Shown here in pieces: positions 1 to 5,577 of a stretch of DNA of 5,577 bases. The position numbers and the translations under genes are program-made. The stretch covers positions 1 to 5,577 of the forward strand of contig JAILOA010000186.1 in NCBI GenBank assembly GCA_024691065.1. Direction: 5' to 3'. Origin of the DNA: Lachnospiraceae bacterium. GTDB lineage: Bacteria; Bacillota; Clostridia; Lachnospirales; Lachnospiraceae. Under the pieces are notes generated by a model. It saw nothing but the letters and a program-made list of their open reading frames with translations, had not been told where the DNA came from and did not search any database. Positions within the stretch are counted from its first letter, which is position 1, and each line of letters opens with the position of its first letter.

Positions 1-28
1 ATTATATACATTTTCATTAAGGCTTGAT

Positions 29-56
29 TTGGATTGATTTTCGCTTATTATATAAT
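29..56 (+). promoter_or_regulatory. Candidate sigma-A promoter for the lipoprotein-glgB operon
   Basis: A perfect -10 hexamer TATAAT lies at 51-56. The best -35 candidate at acceptable spacing is TTGGAT at 29-34 (16-bp spacer), which matches the TTGACA consensus at only its first three bases. Transcription would start near 63, giving a leader of roughly 90 nt before the first ATG. The region is very AT-rich, so a TATAAT by chance is possible. The weak -35 could mean that an activator is needed. Two TTGATTT copies (24-30 and 34-40) overlap or flank the -35 area. Confidence 0.4.
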
Positions 57-143
57 TACTGAATATTGTTTTATATTATTTGATTTCGATGTAGTTATTA
101 AAGCCTTGAGCAGATATATGGTTATGGAATTTACATATATGTT

Positions 144-151
144 AGAGGAAG
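144..151 (+). promoter_or_regulatory. Ribosome binding site of the solute-binding lipoprotein gene
   Basis: AGAGGAAG sits four bases before the ATG at 156. It supports this ATG as the start, even though the resulting signal peptide has an unusually long N-terminal region. Confidence 0.65.
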
Positions 152-155
152 TATT

Positions 156-2156
156 ATGTTTGAGATATGTTTATTTTGTGTTGATATAGATAAGACAAAG
201 GTAAAGAAGATTGGCAGGAAAGTAATAGGATTACTTGTTTCTTCGAGTTTGGTTATAGGGATTACGGGGTGTAGTGCTTCGGATGCCAGGGACGAGGTTA
301 CAGGGGAAGAAGAATATTTGATTGCAAGCGGAAAAGGAAGAGATGTTGCAGATGTTCCTTTGATTATAGCTGCAGATGAGCTGTCTGATAACATCAATCC
401 ATTTGGGGAGTTAACAAAATCCGACAAGCTCGCGGTTGAGCTTGTTTGTGGGTCACTTGTTACATTTGATAGAGAGAATATGCTTGTAAAGTATGCTGTA
501 GATGGCGAAAAACGTAAGTATGAAGGGAATGATTATACCTATACCGGTATGGCGGATATTAACTATCGTTATGATGAAAAGAAAGACAGTACAACATATA
601 CTATTACAATTGGGGATGATGTTTGCTTTTCTGACGGTACTTCCGTTACAACAGATGATTTATTGTTTTCATTATTTGCATTTAGTGATGAAAGTTATAA
701 GGGTCCATTTAGTTTGAATAATCCTGATAACCTTGATAAAATTGGCCATTATATCCTGTCATTATCGGATTTTGAAACCATAGTTCAGGATTATAATGTA
801 TTAAACAGTAAAACAATGGAAGTTAAGGTAAGTGGATTTAATATCAGTTACATTAAGCTCTTTGATTTTCCGGTTTGTTCTTTGGATTACTATGGTGATA
901 GAAGTAAGTTTGATATTGATAAGAAGCAATATGGTTTTGATAAGGGGGATATAAGCTCGCTTATTGAAGGAAAAGGCTTGATGGGCCTTGGAGCATATAA
1001 ATTAGTTAAGTATGGTGATGATACCATATATTTTGATGCGAATGAGAAGTACTTTAAGGGTTGTCCGAAGACTGCATTTGTGCAATTGAAAGAGAGCAAT
1101 GATGCCGATTCATCTACATTGCTCACGGAAATAAGCGAGGGTGTTTATAATTCGGGTGAGTTTGATGATGGTAAGGCTGTTTATGATTATACCATGAGTA
1201 CCAATGATAACGGCGAGGTAAACGGTAGTAAATATTATGCTAATTTTATCGATGGCGATACATTTCAAACTATTTGTTTAAATGCATCTGTTTTAAATGT
1301 AAATGATCGTCCGGATACTGACAGATCAAAGGCTTTGAGGCAGGCTTTTTGTTATTTGTTTGCTTCGAACAGGGCTGATTTGATTCAAAGGTATTACGGT
1401 ACATCCGCTGAAGTTATCAATTATCCGTTTGCGGCTTCGCTTTGGGTTGTTCCGGATGTGGATGATGAGGATTACAGAGAGGCCTATGCTTATACTAATC
1501 CTGTTAAGGGAGATCCTATTTATACTAAGGATATGGATGTTTTAGAGCGTGGCAATAAGGCTATGGAAATGGCTATTGAATGCTTTAAGAAGGCGGGATA
1601 CAGCTATGAAGACGGAAAACTTATTCCTGATAAAGATTTGAAGAATATGGATTATAGGATATACGTTCCTTTGGAAAGCGAGGATTATTCTTGTTTATAT
1701 TCGTATTTGAAGGTTATTTCAAGGGATCTTGCCGAAGTGGGAATTGACCTTCAGGTTTATTTTAAGCATCAGGATGTGCTTGATAAGAAAGTCGAAAACA
1801 GAAAGGCCTGCATGTGGGTGCAGGAATTTGATAATAAATCCGATGATACTGAAGGTGTATTGTTTGATTTGTATTATAATAATTATTCTACTGACATTAA
1901 TGCATTGGGCGTTGATGATGCAAATCTTGCGGAATATATCGATAATGTGGAATCTGAAACAACCTACAAAAAGAAGGAAAAGGCTTACAAGAATTGCTAT
2001 AAGATAATTTCCGAGTGGGGAGTAATTGTACCTATGTTCCAACATAAGAGGAGTTATATATTTAAATCCAGTCAGATTAATTCCAAGACTGTGGCAGACA
2101 ATATGACACCTTATTATGGCTGGATTGATGAAATAGAGAAGGTTGAAACAACGTAA
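156..2156 (+). CDS. ABC-type solute-binding lipoprotein, oligopeptide-binding (SBP family 5) type
   Basis: This is a 666-residue extracytoplasmic substrate-binding protein, probably anchored to the outer face of the membrane, where it would hand a peptide or similar solute to an ABC permease. What is seen: a basic stretch (K15-K23), a hydrophobic core at about 24-36, and a lipobox ending ITGC with the lipidated cysteine at C39. Family 5 landmarks follow: an early NPFGE segment, FSDGTSVTTDD at 158-168 (matching the typical F-DGTPVTADDV), and SKALRQAF at 391-398 (the usual R-A--YAID-type helix). Late segments are AMEMAIECFKKAGY and the LAEVGIDLQV strand. At 666 residues it is about 100 longer than a usual OppA/DppA. 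The 22-residue N-terminal stretch before the core is long and holds two cysteines (C5, C8); no in-frame ATG, GTG or TTG lies between it and the core, and the RBS supports the chosen ATG. No permease or ATPase gene is adjacent. glgB follows after 18 nt, so the two are probably co-transcribed. The ligand cannot be read from the sequence. Confidence 0.88.
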   Translation: MFEICLFCVDIDKTKVKKIGRKVIGLLVSSSLVIGITGCSASDARDEVTGEEEYLIASGKGRDVADVPLIIAADELSDNINPFGELTKSDKLAVELVCGSLVTFDRENMLVKYAVDGEKRKYEGNDYTYTGMADINYRYDEKKDSTTYTITIGDDVCFSDGTSVTTDDLLFSLFAFSDESYKGPFSLNNPDNLDKIGHYILSLSDFETIVQDYNVLNSKTMEVKVSGFNISYIKLFDFPVCSLDYYGDRSKFDIDKKQYGFDKGDISSLIEGKGLMGLGAYKLVKYGDDTIYFDANEKYFKGCPKTAFVQLKESNDADSSTLLTEISEGVYNSGEFDDGKAVYDYTMSTNDNGEVNGSKYYANFIDGDTFQTICLNASVLNVNDRPDTDRSKALRQAFCYLFASNRADLIQRYYGTSAEVINYPFAASLWVVPDVDDEDYREAYAYTNPVKGDPIYTKDMDVLERGNKAMEMAIECFKKAGYSYEDGKLIPDKDLKNMDYRIYVPLESEDYSCLYSYLKVISRDLAEVGIDLQVYFKHQDVLDKKVENRKACMWVQEFDNKSDDTEGVLFDLYYNNYSTDINALGVDDANLAEYIDNVESETTYKKKEKAYKNCYKIISEWGVIVPMFQHKRSYIFKSSQINSKTVADNMTPYYGWIDEIEKVETT

Positions 2157-2164
2157 AACTAACT

Positions 2165-2170
2165 AGGAGG
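2165..2170 (+). promoter_or_regulatory. Ribosome binding site of glgB
   Basis: A consensus AGGAGG lies in the 18-nt gap between the upstream stop codon and the glgB ATG, four bases before the start. It fixes the ATG at 2175. No room is left for a separate promoter in the gap, which supports an operon. Confidence 0.85.
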
Positions 2171-2174
2171 TAGT

Positions 2175-4403
2175 ATGAACAGAAGACTTATTCAATGGAT
2201 TAACTGGGTTGAGTATGATGAGTTATTGGCTGAGAAGCATAACGCACCCAGTAATATTTTGGGGTTACACGAATTCAGGGACGGACAGATTATAACTGTC
2301 TACAGACCTGAGGCAGAATCGATTATTGTTACCGATATGGATGGTAACAATAAGTTAAAGCTTGAAGAGGTAGAGGAAGGAACAGGATTTTTTGGTATGT
2401 ATTCTCCGGGAAAGGTTTATGAGAATCCATATCTGCTTCATATCCAGTATGGTCCCGGAAATGTAGTCGTGACTGCCGATCCGTATTCTTTTAAATCAAT
2501 TATTTCGGATATGGACAGGTATCTCTTTGCAGAGGGCAGACATAATGATATCTATGACAAGCTCGGTGCACATCCTATGGAAATTGACGGTGTAAAGGGT
2601 ACACATTTTGCTGTGTGGGCTCCTCATGCAAGAGCTGTCAGTGTTGTCGGCGATTTTAATATGTGGGACGGTAGATTGCATCTTATGAATATTCAGGATG
2701 TTTCAGGTATCTACGAGATATTTATCCCGGGAGTTGAAGTTGGAGCTGTTTATAAATATAAAATATTAACCAGAACCGGTGATGAACTTTATAAATCGGA
2801 CCCTTACGGTAATGAAGCCGAGATGAGACCGAATAATGCTTCCGTGGTAGCTGATCTTACCGGATTTGAGTGGACGGATGATGAGTGGATTGAGAATAGG
2901 CGTAAGGAAACAAGAGTTACCATGATTAAGAAGCCTATGACTATCTATGAGTGTCATCTCGGTTCATGGAAAAAGAAAATAGAAGATGATGATAATGGTT
3001 TCTTCACTTACAAGGAACTTGCCAAGAGTCTTGGATCATATTTGAAGAAGATGGGTTATACCCACGTTGAGCTTATGGGTATAGCCGAGTATCCTTTTGA
3101 TGGTTCCTGGGGATATCAGGTTACCGGTTACTATGCTCCTACAAGGCGTTACGGAGAGCCTAAGGACTTTATGTTCTTCGTTGACTATCTGCACTATATG
3201 GGAATTGGTGTTATCCTTGACTGGGTACCGGCGCATTTCCCGAGAGATGCTTACGGACTCGGACGTTTCGATGGACAGGCGCTCTATGAGCATCCGGATA
3301 AGAGAAGAGGAGAGCATCCTGACTGGGGTACATATATATTTGATTATTCAAAGGCTGAAGTATCTAATTTCCTTATTGCAAATGCATTGTTCTGGAGTCG
3401 TAAGTATCACGTGGACGGACTCCGCGTGGATGCGGTTGCATCTATGCTTTATCTTGATTACGGTAAGCAGGATGGAGACTGGCTTCCGAATGTGGATGGC
3501 GGTAACGAAAATTATGATGCTATTGAGTTCTTCCATCATTTGAATTCCGTATGTGAGAAGGAAGAGCCGGGAACAATGATTATTGCCGAGGAATCAACTG
3601 CATGGGCCGGTGTTACTTCCCCTGTTGAGCTTGGCGGTTTGGGATTCTTATTCAAATGGAATATGGGTTGGATGAATGATTTTCTTGAGTATATGCAGAT
3701 GGATCCTTATTTCAGGGGACCAAATCATGGAAGACTTACATTCAGTATGCAATATGCTTACAGTGAGAACTTTATACAATCGATTTCTCATGATGAGGTT
3801 GTGCATTTGAAGCGTGCAATGGTTGAGAAAATGCCGGGTGAGGTAGAGGATAGATTTGCTAATCTACGTTTGGCTTATGGTTTTATGTACGGACATCCGG
3901 GAAAGAAGCTTCTTTTCATGGGTCAGGAATTTGCTCAATACCGTGAGTGGAGCGAGAAGCGTTCGCTTGACTGGGAAGTTCTTGAAAACTCATTAAATAA
4001 GGGTTGCCAGGATTTTGTGAAAGATTTAAATAAATATTATAAGAAGTATGATGCATTTTATATAAATGATATGGATCGAATCGGATTTGAATGGATGAGT
4101 GTCGATCGTTCCGATATCAGTGTTGTTGCATTTGTCCGCCGTGGTTCATCCGTGAAAGACCAGTTATTGTTTATTTGTAACTTTACACCGGTTGAACGTA
4201 AGGAGATTAGATTTGGTGTTCCTTGCAAAGGTAATTATAAGCTTCTTATGTCCAGTGATGATCCTAAGTATGGTGGAAACGGAGTCAGCACGGTAAAGAC
4301 TCTTAAAGCGGAAAAGAAGACCTGTGAGAAGAGAGATTACAGTGTTGTTCTTGATTTGGCTCCACTTACCGTTAATATTTACAGATTCGATTATAAAGAA
4401 TAA
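2175..4403 (+). CDS. glgB: 1,4-alpha-glucan (glycogen) branching enzyme GlgB
   Basis: A cytoplasmic GH13 transglycosidase that cuts an alpha-1,4-glucan chain and rejoins the piece through an alpha-1,6 bond, making the branch points of glycogen. The 742 residues compare with 728 in E. coli GlgB, and the protein is complete. Domains: an N-terminal beta module (about 18-115), a CBM48-type module (about 125-230; FAVWAPHA from F145 and GDFNMWDG at 159-166), a (beta/alpha)8 barrel (about 250-630), and a C-terminal beta domain. All four GH13 regions are present: DWVPAH at 349-354, GLRVDAV at 415-421 with nucleophile D419, AEES at 471-474 with acid/base E472, and SHDE at 538-541 with transition-state stabiliser D540. 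Each lies exactly 14 residues after E. coli D335, D405, E458 and D526. The barrel also holds GYQVTGYYAPTRRYG, typical of branching enzymes. No glgC, glgA, glgP or glgX is visible; the upstream partner is a solute-binding lipoprotein. No frameshift or missing catalytic residue was seen. Confidence 0.98.
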   Translation: MNRRLIQWINWVEYDELLAEKHNAPSNILGLHEFRDGQIITVYRPEAESIIVTDMDGNNKLKLEEVEEGTGFFGMYSPGKVYENPYLLHIQYGPGNVVVTADPYSFKSIISDMDRYLFAEGRHNDIYDKLGAHPMEIDGVKGTHFAVWAPHARAVSVVGDFNMWDGRLHLMNIQDVSGIYEIFIPGVEVGAVYKYKILTRTGDELYKSDPYGNEAEMRPNNASVVADLTGFEWTDDEWIENRRKETRVTMIKKPMTIYECHLGSWKKKIEDDDNGFFTYKELAKSLGSYLKKMGYTHVELMGIAEYPFDGSWGYQVTGYYAPTRRYGEPKDFMFFVDYLHYMGIGVILDWVPAHFPRDAYGLGRFDGQALYEHPDKRRGEHPDWGTYIFDYSKAEVSNFLIANALFWSRKYHVDGLRVDAVASMLYLDYGKQDGDWLPNVDGGNENYDAIEFFHHLNSVCEKEEPGTMIIAEESTAWAGVTSPVELGGLGFLFKWNMGWMNDFLEYMQMDPYFRGPNHGRLTFSMQYAYSENFIQSISHDEVVHLKRAMVEKMPGEVEDRFANLRLAYGFMYGHPGKKLLFMGQEFAQYREWSEKRSLDWEVLENSLNKGCQDFVKDLNKYYKKYDAFYINDMDRIGFEWMSVDRSDISVVAFVRRGSSVKDQLLFICNFTPVERKEIRFGVPCKGNYKLLMSSDDPKYGGNGVSTVKTLKAEKKTCEKRDYSVVLDLAPLTVNIYRFDYKE

Positions 4404-4410
4404 ATGATAT

Positions 4411-4431
4411 ATAGATAGCAAAGTTATCTAT
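4411..4431 (+). repeat. AT-rich inverted repeat just after the glgB stop
   Basis: ATAGATA (4411-4417) and TATCTAT (4425-4431) are perfect 7-bp arms around a 7-nt loop; a G-T wobble could add one pair. It begins 8 nt after the stop codon. No T-run follows, so it is not an intrinsic terminator by itself. It could cap or stabilise the 3' end of the mRNA, but the stem is AT-rich and weak. Confidence 0.45.
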
Positions 4432-4450
4432 TGGATTCGGTTTGAAAGGT

Positions 4451-4466
4451 GTCAGCTTTCACTGAC
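4451..4466 (+). repeat. Small stem-loop between glgB and its terminator
   Basis: GTCAG (4451-4455) and CTGAC (4462-4466) form a 5-bp stem with a 6-nt loop. There is no T tract after it. It is the second of three consecutive inverted repeats in the glgB 3' region and may be fortuitous. Confidence 0.3.
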
Positions 4467-4474
4467 CTGAATAT

Positions 4475-4509
4475 AAAAAAGCAACAGGTTTTTTGCCTGT
4501 TGCTTTTTT
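4475..4509 (+). terminator. Intrinsic terminator, probably bidirectional
   Basis: GCAACAGG (4481-4488) pairs perfectly with CCTGTTGC (4496-4503) around a 7-nt loop. A run of six A (4475-4480) precedes the stem and a run of six T (4504-4509) follows it, so the same hairpin can terminate transcription from either side. It lies 71 nt after the glgB stop and about 155 nt beyond the stop of the convergent minus-strand gene. It is therefore well placed to end both units. Confidence 0.92.
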
Positions 4510-4527
4510 CGTGGTTTTTAAGCTCGT

Positions 4528-4626
4528 AATTTTTTATGTTATTCAGCTTTTCAGCTTGAAATTTTGTTGTGTTATGCAGCTTTTCAGCTTTAAATTTTGT
4601 TGTGTTTTGTAGCTTTTTCATTTCGT
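4528..4626. repeat. Three degenerate 33-bp tandem repeats between convergent genes
   Basis: Units are 4528-4560, 4561-4593 and 4594-4626. Units 1 and 2 agree at 28 of 33 positions and share the 14-base block CAGCTTTTCAGCTT. Units 2 and 3 agree at 22 of their first 24 positions, after which unit 3 diverges with an extra T. Inside each of the first two units CAGCTT occurs twice. On the minus strand the block would encode 11-residue repeats (KLxNTTKFxAE-like) in a 65-residue frame at 4424-4621. That frame has no ribosome binding site and runs through the terminator, so I do not call it a gene. The block would lie in the 3' untranslated region of the minus-strand transcript. Confidence 0.75.
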
Positions 4627-4665
4627 GATTTCATTATTTGATATTACGACTGTCGGTAGTTCGTT

Positions 4666-5502
4666 CTACGAAATCGGAAATGTAATTATTCCTGATGCCT
4701 GTGGCGATAAAGCGCCGGGTGCATATAAGAGATAAATCTCTTTATTTTTTATGTAAAAAGGATAACTTTTCGCCGGTGTACTCTTTAAGGTTGAAATATT
4801 ATTAGACCAAAAAGTATAATTTGGATTCTTTTTAACATATTTTTTATATCCTGAAACAATGCTGGAACGTAATTGTTTCAGTGATTTATTGCTATATTTA
4901 TCCAAAGTGACTTTCTTGCCTGTCCTTGTATTAAAGGTAACTACAGCAGTAGAATAAGAATAAGTTCCGGTGTAATCCGAATAAATATACTTAAAGCTAA
5001 TAATAGAATTTGATGAGTAAGTTACTGACCATTTACCGTTCATATAATAAGGAGTGGTAAGTTTGGAAGTCTGATTTGTGGTCTTAGCAAGATTTTCTAC
5101 TGTAGCTTCTGAAATCATAAATTTTTGATAATGACTTTCAAAGTATTTATTTATTATTGAATATGCTTTACGAGTGCCGGTTAATACCGGGTACTTATAT
5201 GAATAAGTAAGCAGTGTTGTTTCTGCTTGTGCACTGGCAGTTGGTGAAGCGGAAGGACTTTGGGTTTCCGGAGTTTGAGTTGCACCGGAACTTGGTGTCG
5301 GCGTAGCTGGTGTTGGTGTCGGACTGGAAGTCGGTGTCGAAGTGTAGCTTGAATAAACTGAGCTTTCAACGGTTTTATAAGAATAATACTTAGCTGCAAA
5401 GGCTGATTTGCAATTAGAAACAGATAATATACAAATCACAGCAAAAGCCAAAACATTTAATAACAAGGAAAATCGACATAATTTGTTATGCAGTCTAGCC
5501 AT
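4666..5502 (-). CDS. Secreted protein with Ser/Thr/Pro-rich linker and DUF3298-like (RsiV-type) domain
   Basis: A 278-residue exported protein of unknown role. What is seen: a basic N-terminus, a hydrophobic core at about 11-28, and a signal-peptidase I type site AFA (34-36). The nearby SNC is not a lipobox, since Asn precedes the Cys. A linker rich in Ser, Thr, Pro and Ala spans about 54-93, and a globular part covers about 98-278. The segment near 101-160 resembles DUF4163. The stretch AVVTFNTRTGKKVTLDKY (186-203) and the C-terminal FYIKNKEIYLLYAPGALSP...GIITFPI resemble the DUF3298 pattern (FxLxxxGIxxxFxPYELAPYAxGxxxFxIP). In established families this fold occurs in RsiV, the lysozyme-binding anti-sigma factor, and in PdaC-type cell-wall enzymes. 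Here there is no sigma-binding part, no deacetylase domain, and no membrane anchor beyond the signal peptide. A cell-envelope or wall-binding role is therefore only an inference. The gene converges with glgB, ends in TAG, and has a good RBS. Confidence 0.88.
   Translation of the reverse strand: MARLHNKLCRFSLLLNVLAFAVICILSVSNCKSAFAAKYYSYKTVESSVYSSYTSTPTSSPTPTPATPTPSSGATQTPETQSPSASPTASAQAETTLLTYSYKYPVLTGTRKAYSIINKYFESHYQKFMISEATVENLAKTTNQTSKLTTPYYMNGKWSVTYSSNSIISFKYIYSDYTGTYSYSTAVVTFNTRTGKKVTLDKYSNKSLKQLRSSIVSGYKKYVKKNPNYTFWSNNISTLKSTPAKSYPFYIKNKEIYLLYAPGALSPQASGIITFPIS
5227..5343 (-). repeat. Low-complexity coding tract for the Ser/Thr/Pro linker
   Basis: This stretch encodes residues about 54-92 of the minus-strand protein, nearly all Ser, Thr, Pro, Ala, Gln or Gly. 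On the plus strand GGTGTCG occurs at 5294-5300, 5315-5321 and 5333-5339, spaced 21 and 18 bp apart. Copy-number change by slippage in these multiples of three would keep the frame. Such linkers commonly separate an export signal or wall-spanning part from a folded domain. Confidence 0.7.
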
Positions 5503-5511
5503 AAAAGCCTT

Positions 5512-5517
5512 CCTCCT
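5512..5517 (-). promoter_or_regulatory. Ribosome binding site of the DUF3298-like gene
   Basis: Read on the minus strand, GAAAGGAGG covers 5520-5512, with AGGAGG at 5517-5512. Nine bases separate it from the ATG at 5502. This spacing and strength decide the start codon. An out-of-frame ATG at 5522-5520 lies upstream of the RBS and is not used. Confidence 0.85.
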
Positions 5518-5544
5518 TTCATAATATTACAAACCTTCATATAC

Positions 5545-5564
5545 TATAACAAATTATTGTTATA
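5545..5564. promoter_or_regulatory. Perfect inverted repeat, possible operator upstream of the DUF3298-like gene
   Basis: TATAACAA (5545-5552) and TTGTTATA (5557-5564) are perfect 8-bp arms around ATTA, centred about 52 bp upstream of the minus-strand start codon. Candidate minus-strand -10 elements overlap it: TATAGT (5548-5543) and TATAAC (5564-5559). No good -35 was found at proper spacing within the window; for the second candidate it would lie beyond the right edge. A dimeric regulator bound here could therefore block transcription. The AT-richness of the region lowers confidence. Confidence 0.45.
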
Positions 5565-5577
5565 AAATAGTGTCATA

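Noticed and set aside
19..107. Distant inverted repeat AAGGCTT (19-25) and AAGCCTT (101-107)
   Set aside because: Seven-bp arms about 75 nt apart in AT-rich DNA are compatible with chance, and the intervening sequence contains the probable promoter, so they would not form one RNA hairpin.
1..155. Possible riboswitch or T-box in the leader
   Set aside because: No known conserved aptamer core and no terminator/antiterminator pair is visible in about 90 nt of predicted leader.
3097..3543. Plus-strand 148-residue open frame inside glgB
   Set aside because: It lies wholly inside the conserved catalytic barrel of glgB in another frame, and its composition has no recognisable domain. It is a shadow of the real gene.
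4424..4621. Minus-strand 65-residue open frame with 11-residue repeats
   Set aside because: No Shine-Dalgarno precedes its ATG, and it runs through the strong bidirectional terminator. The protein repeat is explained by the 33-bp DNA repeat. Kept as a repeat, not as a gene.
4660..4672. Short palindrome TTCGT-TCT-ACGAA over the stop of the DUF3298-like gene
   Set aside because: Five-bp stem with a 3-nt loop and no T tract on either strand. It is too small to call a terminator.
5200..5350. CRISPR-like or satellite array suggested by repeated GGTGTCG
   Set aside because: The repeats are short, irregularly spaced, and encode the Ser/Thr/Pro linker in frame. They are codon-level low complexity, not an array.

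Overview
The window looks like chromosomal DNA from a low-G+C Gram-positive bacterium (Bacillota). Coding sequence is AT-rich, Shine-Dalgarno sites are strong (AGGAGG type), the first gene encodes a lipobox lipoprotein, and the third carries a Ser/Thr/Pro-linker plus DUF3298-like architecture. These traits suggest a gut or rumen Clostridia member, perhaps Lachnospiraceae. That placement is an inference from style, not from a marker gene.

Layout. Positions 1-155 are a leader with a plausible sigma-A promoter. Two plus-strand genes follow, 18 nt apart and probably one operon: a large extracytoplasmic solute-binding lipoprotein of the oligopeptide-binding (SBP family 5) type (156-2156), and a complete glycogen branching enzyme, glgB (2175-4403). 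Positions 4404-4665 lie between convergent genes. This stretch holds two small stem-loops, a strong terminator with A and T tracts on both sides (likely bidirectional), and three degenerate 33-bp tandem repeats. The minus-strand gene (4666-5502) encodes a secreted protein with a signal peptide, a Ser/Thr/Pro-rich linker and a C-terminal DUF4163/DUF3298-like domain. Upstream of it, at the window's right edge, is a perfect 8+8 bp inverted repeat that may be an operator.

Function. GlgB adds alpha-1,6 branches to glycogen; all four GH13 catalytic regions are intact. No other glycogen gene and no ABC permease or ATPase is visible, so the pairing of an orphan solute-binding lipoprotein with glgB is the least ordinary feature of gene content. 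The DUF3298 protein appears to be a separate transcription unit. I found no mobile element, CRISPR array, tRNA or rRNA, and no clear evidence of a new multi-gene system. The best leads are the SBP-glgB pairing, the 33-bp repeat block and the palindrome upstream of the DUF3298 gene.
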